Shown here: positions 1-10,200 of the stretch, piece after piece
How the letters are laid out: every line of letters begins with the position of its first letter
Position numbering within the stretch: position 1 is the first letter of the stretch
Source of the DNA: Theodoxus fluviatilis
Lineage: Eukaryota; Mollusca; Gastropoda; Cycloneritida; Neritidae
Direction of reading: 5' to 3'
Assembly (NCBI GenBank): GCA_034096865.1
Contig: JAWQFJ010000640.1
Span: forward strand, 17,501 to 81,500
DNA: 64,000 nt
The notes under the pieces: generated by a model
Databases searched by the model: none
What the model was told of the DNA's origin: nothing
What the model saw: the letters and a program-made list of their open reading frames with translations, nothing else
Program-made: the position numbers and the translations under genes

Positions 1-2
1 TG

Positions 3-1286
3 TGCTTCAGATGTGAGAAAATAGGGCATGTAGCTCGAAACTGTAGAGTGAGGTTGACTCACGAGAGTAAGGCGCGTGTGGCCTTAGTGGGAAAACGTGG
101 CATGGTGCCAAAAGAGAGTGGACGGGTGTGTGAGAAGGGGAATGACAGAGTTCACCCTTATGAGCCTGTAGTGTTCGGGGTCCTGTATGGAAGGGATGAG
201 ATTGATAGGGATGACGAGATTGATGAAGTGGTGATGCGTTCCACCCGGAAGAAGAGGGAGAGGTTGACGAGTGAGTCTGAGAGGGAGGTGGTCTTGTTGG
301 AGGGCTGTGAGGATGTTGTTGCTACTGAGGAGAGTCAGTGTGAGGAAGGGAATGGAGTTCTCCCTTGTGAGCCCTTAGTGCTCGGAGGTTTGATGGAGAA
401 GAGTGAGTTGGGAGACAGTGGTGTTTCGCTGGGGTCAGAGACAGTTGTGTCAGAGAGGTGTGAAGTGTGCCCACTGAGAGAAGTGGAGGTTGAGAGTGGA
501 GATGTGGCGGGTGAGACGCCTGATCTGTGTTTGCCAGCTTATGCTGATGGTGGTGAGAGTAGAGATGTGGCGAGCGAGACGCCTGATGTGTGCTTGCCAG
601 CAGACGTAGATGTCTCCGTGTCAGAGAGGTGTGAAGTGTGCCCACTGAGAGAAGTGGAGGTCGAGAGTGGAGATGTGGCGAGTGAGACGCCTGATGTGTG
701 CCTGCCAGCTTATGCTGATGGTGATGTGAGTGAGGACGTGACTTGTGAAGAGCAAGCAGACGTAGTCTTGTCAGAGGACAGTGAGATGGTTGCTTGTCGC
801 TCGTTGGAGAGAGTGGGGATTGACAGAGACATAGTCCTGGATAGAGACAGAGTCAGAGTCGAAGACAGAGTCAGAGTCGAAGACAGAGTCAGAGTCGAAG
901 ACAGGGTCAGAGTCGAAGACAGGGTCAGGGACAGAGACATAGTCAGGGACAGAGACATAGTCAGGGACAGAGACATAGTCAGGGACAGAGACATAGTCAG
1001 GGACAGAGACATAGTCAGGGACAGAGACATAGTCAGGGACAGAGACATAGTCAGGGATGGAGACCGAGAAGTGTCAGTGGTGAAGGTGGAGGGAGAGGAC
1101 AAGTGTGTGAAAGAGGAAGAGATGGAAGTCGAGCATGAGTCTTATGGAAAGACTGGTGTGGAGTTGAATGACGTGGGAGAGGAAGGATTGGAGATGAGAG
1201 AAAGTGCGTGTGCTGCTGTGAGTCTCGGAGAGGCAAGACACAGAGAGAGAAAATGGTTCGACTGGAGAAAGAGGAAGAAAGGCTAA
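3..1286 (+). CDS. Gag C-terminus (zinc knuckle) fused to unknown acidic ORF, partial
   Basis: The frame is open from base 3 to the stop at 1284-1286. It begins with a CX2CX4HX4C nucleocapsid knuckle (first Cys at bases 3-5, last at 42-44) and runs without a stop into a long, highly charged region. Shared with element B are a block around [14 protein letters not shown], a VVMRSTR motif and a C-terminal W[FY]DW[RK]KRKKG. Two internal repeats stand out: a roughly 120-nt block near 430-600 that recurs at 620-720, and short RVEDRV/RDRDIV repeats at 850-1060. No protease, polymerase or envelope motif is recognisable. In element B the same region is separated from Gag by one TGA; here it is contiguous. 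The function is unknown. The 5' end is outside the window. Confidence 0.65.
   Translation, partial: CFRCEKIGHVARNCRVRLTHESKARVALVGKRGMVPKESGRVCEKGNDRVHPYEPVVFGVLYGRDEIDRDDEIDEVVMRSTRKKRERLTSESEREVVLLEGCEDVVATEESQCEEGNGVLPCEPLVLGGLMEKSELGDSGVSLGSETVVSERCEVCPLREVEVESGDVAGETPDLCLPAYADGGESRDVASETPDVCLPADVDVSVSERCEVCPLREVEVESGDVASETPDVCLPAYADGDVSEDVTCEEQADVVLSEDSEMVACRSLERVGIDRDIVLDRDRVRVEDRVRVEDRVRVEDRVRVEDRVRDRDIVRDRDIVRDRDIVRDRDIVRDRDIVRDRDIVRDRDIVRDGDREVSVVKVEGEDKCVKEEEMEVEHESYGKTGVELNDVGEEGLEMRESACAAVSLGEARHRERKWFDWRKRKKG
846..1060 (+). repeat. In-frame 15-18-bp tandem repeats in element A ORF
   Basis: First come about five copies of a short unit built on GTCGAAGACAGAGTCAGA, then about eight copies of AGGGACAGAGACATAGTC (18 bp, six codons). 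They keep the frame open and encode alternating acidic and basic residues. Element B has a different repeat with the same charge character at the same place (37862-38010). Confidence 0.85.
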
Positions 1287-2362
1287 ATTTAGAGAGAGGA
1301 ATGAATGGGTGTGGGAATGAGAAAGAGTTGATGTGTTTGTCTAGTCAGGCTGTTTATTGGAGTGTACTGTGCAGAGAATGTGCTGCGTGGAGAGTGAGCA
1401 GTGTGGACCTGTAGGAAGAGAGAGGGATTGTGTTGCCAGAGGGTGTGTTAACGCAAAGTTTTATAGCCAGTGTGAGAGTTTTGTGGGCCAGTGTGATGGT
1501 CAGGTGGTTGGCTAGTGCCTGATTTTGAGGTTGTGGCTTGAGTGGAAGGTACGGCGTTAGGCACTGACACATGTTGTAGGTGTTTAGTTTGTTGTGAAAT
1601 TTGCATAGCTCGTGTGAGTTGGTGTGTTGAATCCCTGTGTCACTAGCAAGGATTGCTTATTTTAAGGAGCGAGTTATTATTATTGCTATTTGTTGTGTAG
1701 TTGATGCTCTAAGTGAATGACTTGAAGAAAGGAAACTTCTGTCATGTTTTGCCTGATTGGTTATTGCAGTCTGCTAGGCGAGCGACTCAATGTTATGATG
1801 GTTGGTGATTGTAGTCGGCTAGAGAAGCGACTCAATGGTGTTATGTTTGGAGAGTGCAGTTGCAGTGTAGCACTATATTTGTTTACAGTCTCATGGTTGA
1901 GACCAGTGTGAGGGAGGAGATAGAAGGAAGTTGTTGTCTCTTCTTGTGTTGGCGGTGAAGTTTTGTGTTCTTGCCATTTTTGGGTAGAGACACATTAGTG
2001 TTCCTGTTCGGTGTTAGTTGTGTAATCCGAAATGAGTAACTCTACTCTAGAAGGTCTCAGATTGAAGTTCGAGGTTTGAGTTTCAGTCGTGTTGTGTGAT
2101 GGTTTTTCAATTTGGGGTCTAGACCAGTGAGAGGGAGGCATCACTCCTGGGAGGTGGTTGGGTTGACGGAATGTTAGGCATTGTTGAATGAGGCTGGTGT
2201 AGTCCTCACAGCCTGTTTCTGTACCGATTGGCCTAGTAGTAAAATAGACTACATAACCTGGGGCCCCCTGTTGTTTGAGAGAGGTTGTGTTGTATTTATG
2301 GATTATAGTATTGTTTGTGAAAAATTCCATATCATAAAATTTTTCTCATTGAGGAAGGGAGG
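1287..2362 (+). other. Element A 3' non-coding region with conserved motif and PPT
   Basis: No reading frame of interest is present. Bases 2127-2275 are clearly related to 39328-39470 of element B and more weakly to 11405-11550 of the Gmr1-like element. Anchors are CCTGGGAGG at 2146-2154 and GTAAAATAGAC at 2239-2249. The stretch AATTCCATATCATAAAATTT just before the LTR is also shared with element B. A purine tract (GAGGAAGGGAGG) ends at 2362 and serves as the polypurine tract. Confidence 0.6.
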
Positions 2363-3400
2363 TGTGGCAGGACAACGTTTTTCCCATCCTCTGTTTATTA
2401 TTATTATTATCATGTGTCTGCTGAGCCATAGCACTTAGTGACTTTTCCCTGCCTTGAGCCGGTGTTAAGTAAGAAATGATCCCCTGTGTAGGGAAAGTGA
2501 CTTGCAAATGCTCTGAGTTGTGTTCTCCACTGGGGATATCACGTCGACCAATCTATGACTCTGTCCTAGCCGAACTGATCAATCAAAGCGGAGTTAGACG
2601 AGCTGTGACAGGATTGGACCGAGTGGACTGTATGACGTAAGAGAGTGCATATAAGCCAGTGTTGTCGAATGCTCGTGGCGTCCTGACATTTATTTTCATA
2701 CGAGCAGAATCCACGGAGATGCGGGCGCCCTGCTTATGTTAGGTTTTTTCCATGGCTGTGGCCATGTTCATGCAAGGAGGAGAGTGAGATGAAAATGAGG
2801 AAAAGCCCCAGCCCGCCACTGAACTGACGGAAGAAAGCCCACTTGCTAGTGGCCCCAATGAAGGTGGTGAACTGCCTGCCTGCCTGACGTCCAGACGGCC
2901 CGTCCCGCAGGAAACCGACTCCACTACAGATGACCTTGGTGAAAGAAGAACAAGTCCCCTCCATCTCTGCCAACCAGAGTCAGCACACCAGAGAGAAAGA
3001 TGAACCTCCATGTTTTCATCGAAGTGGTGAATTCCACGAGTCACCGGCTGAAATGTCGCGTGTGCTCTACCCCCTCCCCCCTGTCTTACCCCAGTGTAGC
3101 ACGCGTTAGGCGTGGGGGTTAATCCCGTGCAAGAACTGCGCAGCGTTTTTGTCGAGAGGTCAGATAAGTACGTTTGTATTTTTGCTCGGCTCAATGGCAG
3201 ACGTTATTTCCATGTTTGTTTCTTTTCCTTGCTAGATTTGTCATGAATAATGAGTTTCTGGTCAACTATTCTTGCATTTGATATGATTTGTGGCGCTTGC
3301 CGCCCATTCCCCTTTCTAGGGTGATTGCTGTTGATTGATTAAACAATCCATTTGAATATTGCTACTGTGTTGCCATTCCCTTAATGTCAGACATTTTACA
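2363..3400 (+). repeat. Element A 3' LTR (right end approximate)
   Basis: It starts TGTGGCAGG directly after the polypurine tract, at the position equivalent to the LTR start in element B. A TATAA-like box lies at about 2648-2653. The LTR sequence itself is unlike that of element B. The right end cannot be fixed without the 5' LTR; 3400 is an estimate. Confidence 0.4.
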
Positions 3401-3526
3401 TCCATAGTTTGGTCAAGGGAATGAAGGTGCGTGCATTGTTTCTTAAAGATTTTACCTCTAGACAGAGTAACAAGCCAGAATTTATTCAGTTGAGATGAAT
3501 TAAATTTAAGTGAAGAACGAGCACGT

Positions 3527-3818
3527 CACACACACACACACAAATACAAACGCGCAAACACAAGACACACACACATGCGCGTGCGCACGCACGCACACAC
3601 ACACACAAACACAAACAAGCACACTAACACACACAAACACAAACAAGCACACAAACACACACACACACACACAAGCACACACATATACACATACGCACGC
3701 ACGCACACACACACACACAAGCACACACACATACACATACGCACGCACACATACACATACACACACACATACACATACTCACGCACACACACACACACAC
3801 ACTCACACACACACACAT

Positions 3819-3864
<46 letters not shown>

Positions 3865-3971
3865 GCACACACACATACACATACGCACGCACACATACAC
3901 ATAAACACACACACATACACATACTCACGCACACACACACACACACTCACACACACACACACACACACACT

Positions 3972-4043
<72 letters not shown>
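3527..4043. repeat. (CA)n microsatellite, about 515 bp
   Basis: A long compound (CA)n tract with interspersed ATAC, GCAC and AAAC variants. Every reading frame across it is low-complexity and not coding. It begins only about 36 nt past the CYP4 exon 3 donor, so the CYP4 pre-mRNA, transcribed from the minus strand, carries a (UG)n tract next to that splice site. Confidence 0.95.
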
Positions 4044-4046
<3 letters not shown>

Positions 4047-4078
4047 TTAGAAGGAGAGACTCAGAATTAAGGCATTAC

Positions 4079-4251
4079 TAGGAAGACATCGGCAGCTCGG
4101 TTCTTGATGGTGACGTAAGGACGCAGGATGTCGAAGTGGAAGGCAGGGGTCAGTAGACGTCGGTTTCGACTCCACTTGTCTCCCTTGCTGAGCAGCAAAC
4201 CGTCTCCTAGCCAAGGCCGCAGGAACCCATACGTCAGCCTGGGCTTTGGCT
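4079..4251 (-). CDS. CYP4 exon 3
   Basis: 173 nt, preceded on the minus strand by acceptor CCGCAG and followed by donor GTAATG (a weak donor). It encodes [17 protein letters not shown] followed by the helix C region [15 protein letters not shown]. It enters in phase 1 and leaves in phase 0. Confidence 0.85.
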
Positions 4252-7200
4252 CTGCGGATCAGAAGGCGGACAGAACATGATGGGAGCCATGCTTAGCCTA
4301 CCTAGTTGGCAAATGATAGGCCGGTGTCAACATGTGTGAAGCATCTGACTGCCTGTGTATCTGCTTTCATGCTGTGACACATGTTGACAGCGGCTTATTC
4401 CTCGCTAGATCTTGCAAGGTTCATAGCGTAAGCAACGCGCCTAGGGATGAGTAGAGACGGAGCCGACATCTGAATCTAGACGTATCTGCACTGCCAGTGT
4501 ATTTCCAAAACGTGAGAAGGCGCATTTCTGTGCAACTACAGGGATCCCAGCCATAGTCAGAAGTCAGAAATGAAAAGGTTGTCTACCTGCATTTTCACTA
4601 ACTCTCGTGCACTGAAGGCGATAACAACGTGCATCACAATGCCGAAGATGCTCCTGAACAAGTTAAAAATCAACGAATCACAGAGCTCTGAGAGAAGACC
4701 AGGGTGGTTTCTCAATCCCTGAAGAGAACATCGAAGCAGGCCAGCTGGACATTGATGTCCAGTGGGTAAAGCGCTCTCCTCGCGGTCGGCGGGGGCAGTG
4801 TTATGCGGGTGCTTGAACTTTTTTTGGCAAGGCACCTCATCCGCATTGTCCCTCCTACCGAGGGGTAAAACCATTTAATGGGCGCTGCACAGCGACGACC
4901 AAGGTTAAAAAATCCACACACAAAATTCACTATTTAAAATAGAACTAAATAAAAGTTCTCATGAGTTACACAATTTTTTGTGCGGGACACAATTGAAAAT
5001 CAAATGCTCGTAAGCGATTAATATCTGGCAGAGACGCTTGCACTCTCAAGTCTCACCCTCACCTGAAGTGCGGAGAATGGCCTTGACAGTTTCGGGATGG
5101 CTGACCAGCACCATGCCCAGGAAGGGACCGATCCACGCCACACTGATGAAGGGGAAACGGCTGACGTGCTCGCGCTGCCATTTCAGTCCTTCTTCGTTGG
5201 GGCCAGGATACTGGAAATATTCATTCTTGACGTCAGAAATAAAGGTAAAAAGATGTGGTTTTGTATTGCAACTTATTACTTGTGCCCGAGTCTCAAACCG
5301 TTTTACACTTTATCCCCTGATCACTGGGCGGCTTAACCAATCCTTCGATCACCGGTACCTGGCGACAATCACAGTGACAGATAAGACGCTCACAGTCAGG
5401 TACCAGCACCAACGCCACTCCCCGGCTGGCTCACAGTCGCATACGAGGGTGAGTCGCACTATTACTCAGTATTAGATGCCATCCCTGCTCTCACAGGTAC
5501 CCGGTTTTACTCCTGGGTGGAGAGAAGAAATGTGAGTGAAGCATTTTGATCAAGGATGCAACTCCGGGAACCGTACAGCTTCGAACGTCGCACCCACTAT
5601 AGCCGCACGTGCCTGCAGGTCAAGCGCGCTAAAGGCCTTCGCACACGAGGCAATTTCACTCAGGCAACTCGATTGCTTTCCATGCATTGCTTCGTGTGCG
5701 ACGTCGGCTGAAAGCAACTGGGATTCCAAGCAACTTTCCAAGCCACTGGCAACTGAGTTGCTCGCCGTAAAACCTGTTCTCATTTCTGAGCGAGTGGCGT
5801 GCCACGCTCTGTGAATCCACCAATCACAGAGCACTTGAGTATGACGTCAACGTTTACCGCGGATAATAATAATACGTGTTCAACGGAAGTTCGTTATCAC
5901 GTAGGGTTCAAGAGGTCACTCTGCATGCATAATGTCCGAAAGAGTGGATGGACGAGACCAACATGTTCTTTTCCTCTTTTTTCGCTGTTCGGCAATTATT
6001 AGTATTGCTGCAGCAGCTGCAACATCATCATTGAATAAGGAAGTGCTATCGTCATCGAAGTTTCGCGAGGGTGAGATGCTCAGCGTGTGAGTGAAAGCGC
6101 GGGAATTAATACGCTTCTATAAATAGAACGTGGCGAGAGGTGAAAGGTCATAGTGGCAGCGTGTGCGAGCTTATGGAAATGGTTTGGACTGTTTTACGTA
6201 GCCTCAGCAAAGGAGTTCGTTTCCAAATTTTTTTCTGCAAAATGTTCAAGAAAGCCACCTGCTTTGTAGAAAATATAAACAGAACAATTATATATACATG
6301 TATATCTTATAACCTATTCGAATTCTATTGAACATTTTCAGACACATCATCGATTTTTTTTCTCTCTCCGTGTTCTATCTTTCCAATTGTGAAGAAATTC
6401 GTGAACAGGTTTTATGAATTCCTGCAATAACATATTTTCCAGTTTCGTACTCGGCACACTTGTCCATGACATTAATCATTTAATCAATATAATGTTCTTT
6501 TGAGGTTTTTCATATTAAAATTCAAACAAACAAAACTCTTTATTGATGTGAACATATGCACAATTAAAAAATATGCTGTTATTTGTCACTAACTACTCCA
6601 AAAGAACAGATTATTAAAGTTGCATGCATATATTCATTCATCAGTTACGGGTTTTTAAGATTGCGGCAATAAGTTCAATTTTTTATTGTAGAAAGCGTGA
6701 ATGCCCTATGGAGAGAGTTCGGAACAAAAAGGCTTAATTAATGTCACTGAATTAGTTTCACGAAATTACCAGAGTCCACGACAAATACATGATTTAAGTG
6801 TTGCTTGTAAGATACTTTTTATTGCTCTGGACAACATGTGTTTTTAACACCAACTTCTCCCCCTTCCAGGGAGCACGACGTTAAGCTGGTTCTTAACTGG
6901 TGTTTGCCAAGTCTTGGCAAATACTGGCCAAGTATTCGGTCAAAATTTGCCAGGTCTTGGGATATTTTCGCTGAATTGTCAGTCAAGTGTTCCAGTTCTT
7001 AATTGATTTTCGCCTAGACTTGAGAAATATTTGCCGAGACTTAGGATATTGACTCGACAGGAAATGCCAATAGCTATTGGCGCGAGATATTCGTGAGATC
7101 TCTTCAGAGCACAATGATGGAAAAAACATATCGTTTCGTTTAATCTACAGCCATTGCACACTTACGGTTTGGGCATGGTGACAATTGATGTTATATTTCA

Positions 7201-10200
7201 AATGTGCTTTGTTTGCGAGATCTTGGTTTGGTTTCGTCAAACTATTAAGAAGCAAAAGATTTGCCACGACTTGGCGCAATAGTTGCCGGATGTTTGCCAA
7301 TAAGTAATTTGTCAAGACTTGGTGAATATTTAGCAAGATTCATGTGTCAATTAAGAACAGACTTTAGGTACACATCCGAAACGATGTGTCGTACATGCAA
7401 TAGAGTGCGTTTCGTAGGGCGCGTTTGTTTGGCCACAAATCTCCAGATTCTCTCTGAATGGCTAGTCGAGAGCGAGTGAGACGCTTCTACAGCTGGAAAA
7501 ACGGCCTATCATCTCGCAAGGCGGAAGAACATGGCTGCGTCCTGGCGCCAGAGTCGTTGAAGAAGTTGCCGATAGACGAAATAACTGACGATTCAGACAT
7601 CACATCAGTTTTTCACTTCATAGAACACTCCAACTGAGGGAGCTCCGGATCGACCTCCTTCGGCCTCCCGCCTTCACGGCGAGTGCGTCCTTATGAGCGA
7701 GGAACATAGGAAACGCCTAGCCCTCGCGATTCCCCAAGATTTTGGGCCAAACAAACACGCCCCTTATCTACGTTCCTCGCTCATAAGGACGGACGCATTC
7801 ACCGTGAAGGCGGGAGGCCGAGGGAGGTCCGGAGTTCCCTCGATCCTTCCCGCTGCAGTGACCCGGATGAGCCAAAATGGTGGAGACAGTGCGAGTTGGG
7901 CTTCGTGATCCTTCTCAAGAATTATCTGATGACTCAGATTATGAACTCAACGAATCTGATTTGCCTGCCTGCCCGTCCGCCCGCCTGTTCGCCCGCCGGC
8001 CCGCCCGTCCGTCCGTCCGTCCCTTGCTCTATCGTAATCTTACGACATACAGCATGATGTTAGTACTGTTGCCCTCAGATGAAAACTTATCTGGAAACCA
8101 GATACCAGTATTTCATTCTGCCCTGCTTGCTGGGGATCAGGCCGGCTGTTTGTGTCCACTTGACTGCAACACTTTGGACAAGCAGTGAAATGTAACTTGA
8201 CAAAGCCTAATGCCAGCAGTTGATTATATGCACCTTTGCGAGAAAAGTATTTGTTTCAGAACTTAGTCTCCTATAAAGCACAATGCTATTGCAAAGGAAT
8301 TTAGCTCGAGGTGGTCAAAGGAATTAATGGTGGAATGAAAGAATGAATGAAAGAATGCAAGAAAGAAAGAAAGAAAGAATGAATGACTGACTGACTGAAT
8401 GAATGAATGAACGAATGGAAGAAAGAAAGAAAGAAAGAAAAAGAAAGAAAGAAAGAAAGAATGAATGAATGAATGAATGAATGAATGAATGAATGAATGA
8501 ATGAATGAATGAATGAATGAATGAATGAATGAATGAATGAATGAATGAATGAATGAATGAATGAATGAATGAATGAATGAATGACGAACGAGGGTTTACG
8601 GTCAATCGGCCTTTGTAAGATGTCGCAAGATTGCGCAAGGGAAGTGAAAAGGAAAGAATGAAGAATCCTAAATTGTTCATTTGTCTTTGACTGGTACGTT
8701 AAGGACGGACGCTAGGCGTTAATTTTAGTAACTTGGGTCAGAGGGCACGGCCGGTTACTACCCACCTGGAAGGGGGAGGGGTGTTTTACTATGAACAAGG
8801 GGGTGGATCGAATGTTCTTTTCCTAAGGTCACGGAATTGAGGCCGTGGACTTTGTCCTCGCACGTGTCTGTTCGCGTGCTATGACCTCGTGATTGGAAAA
8901 TTACGAGTGATTTCATTGGCTAATGAGATCGAGGACGCTGACCGTTATGCGTTTTGGCGCCTTGGGGCTTCACTTCATCGCTTACTGTCTGAGTAAGCAG
9001 ACGTGTCGTTAGCGTGTTCCGCTAATAGACGCGCATGCAGGCATGCCACCTGATGCGCGGGCTAGCACCTAGTCGCTTGGGCACCATTGCGAGAGGTGAC
9101 GACCGCCGGTTTCAAGAATCTGTTGAGGTATGTTGGTTAGCTGTAAAGTAATTGGAATTAATTGGGAGAGGGGGAATCGCCTTGATGTTGAGCCGTTGGA
9201 TGAGAGTTGGGCGGGAAAACTTATCTCTTGTTTGCCATCAAGTTGCTCTGTGAAAAGTATGGGAAAAGGGAATTGCGCCACTCTATATTAACGGTCAAGG
9301 GTAAAACAAATGGGGTTCTCTGAATAACGCCGCGTAGGGCGTGTTTTCTCGTCATTCTCGATTCTGGGTCATGCCGCTGAATGAATGATGAATGCGTATA
9401 GGCCGACTGTGGTTACCGTGTGTGACACATGCCTTCATTCTCTTCCAGATTCAATTCTTCCAGATTCTATTCTTCTGTGATTCCAGTTTCCTAGTTCTTT
9501 GACTAGTTCAGTCATTGCTTGGAAGGCCTGAGAGGCTAGTTCTTTGTCAGTAATTCCATGATTATCACGTCTAAGAGAGTGATAGGAATTGAGGGGGATC
9601 AGTAGTAGTGCTATCCTCTAAACGTATCTGTATTGTCTTCTGGGAAGCAAATGAGTTACAGGATACGGGGTGTTGGACGTATGAACTTTGTGTCGCTGAG
9701 CATGAGCTGCTGTGTCAGGACTCAAGTGTTAAAGTTAATAGTTGCTATGGAGCAGTCTATGATTTCTCTAGTGTGCCCTGTAAGAGAATTGTCCTCACCT
9801 ATACGCGTTGACTGACGCGCGTACACGCTGGGCGTGTGTATTGCGAGAGGCTAACGCCTATGATCGCTGATAGAGGTCAGGAATGTCAGGAGAGGTCACA
9901 GTTAGTGATAGACGCTCTGCCTGTAGTACATTGCCTAACTTTCTTTGTAATGCACCGTGTTGTGCGAATAGTGTGACTCGCCAGAGTAGTCACGGGTCTA
10001 GTGAGTAAAGCTTTTGTATAAGGGTTGGGGTAGATAGGCTATCCCTGAGCCGAGTCGCTGCTGCCAACGCCTGACATCTGCTGTTCATCTGCTGGGGAAT
10101 CCTCGAGTCGCTGGAGTGGCTCGACCTACTGGGAACCGTCTGCTGGAGGAACCCGGGTGCCCTGGGGCTACCTATTCAGAGGGAGTGAGGGGACTGTCTC

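Larger units (their letters stand above)
1..3400 (+). mobile_element. Element A: 3' half of a gag-only LTR retrotransposon
   Basis: The window opens inside the Gag zinc knuckle of an LTR element. It continues through an acidic, repeat-rich reading frame to 1286, about 1.1 kb of non-coding DNA, a purine-rich tract (about 2351-2362) and a 3' LTR. Its layout, and parts of its protein and 3' non-coding sequence, match the complete element B at 34275-41279, so the two are divergent members of one family. No protease, reverse transcriptase or integrase is visible between Gag and LTR in either copy. The element lies antisense in intron 3 of the CYP4 gene. The right boundary is approximate because the 5' LTR and target-site duplication are outside the window. 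Confidence 0.75.
5211..8620. other. Left part of CYP4 intron 1
   Basis: No coding exon seen. Contents: an inverted GCACACGAGGCAAT / ATTGCTTCGTGTGC pair at about 5640-5700 (MITE-like), AT-rich DNA at about 6130-6840 without recognisable features, a region of degenerate direct and inverted CAAGTCTTGG-like repeats at 6880-7370, the foldback at 7633-7842, a C-rich stretch at 7965-8022 and the ATGA microsatellite at 8334-8584. Confidence 0.5.

Noticed and set aside
2739..3194. 151-codon minus-strand frame near the end of element A
   Set aside because: No recognisable domain, lies in the putative LTR region, and no CYP4 exon similarity; regarded as chance.
3506..4070. His/Thr- and Cys/Val-rich frames
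   Set aside because: Translation of a (CA)n microsatellite on both strands.
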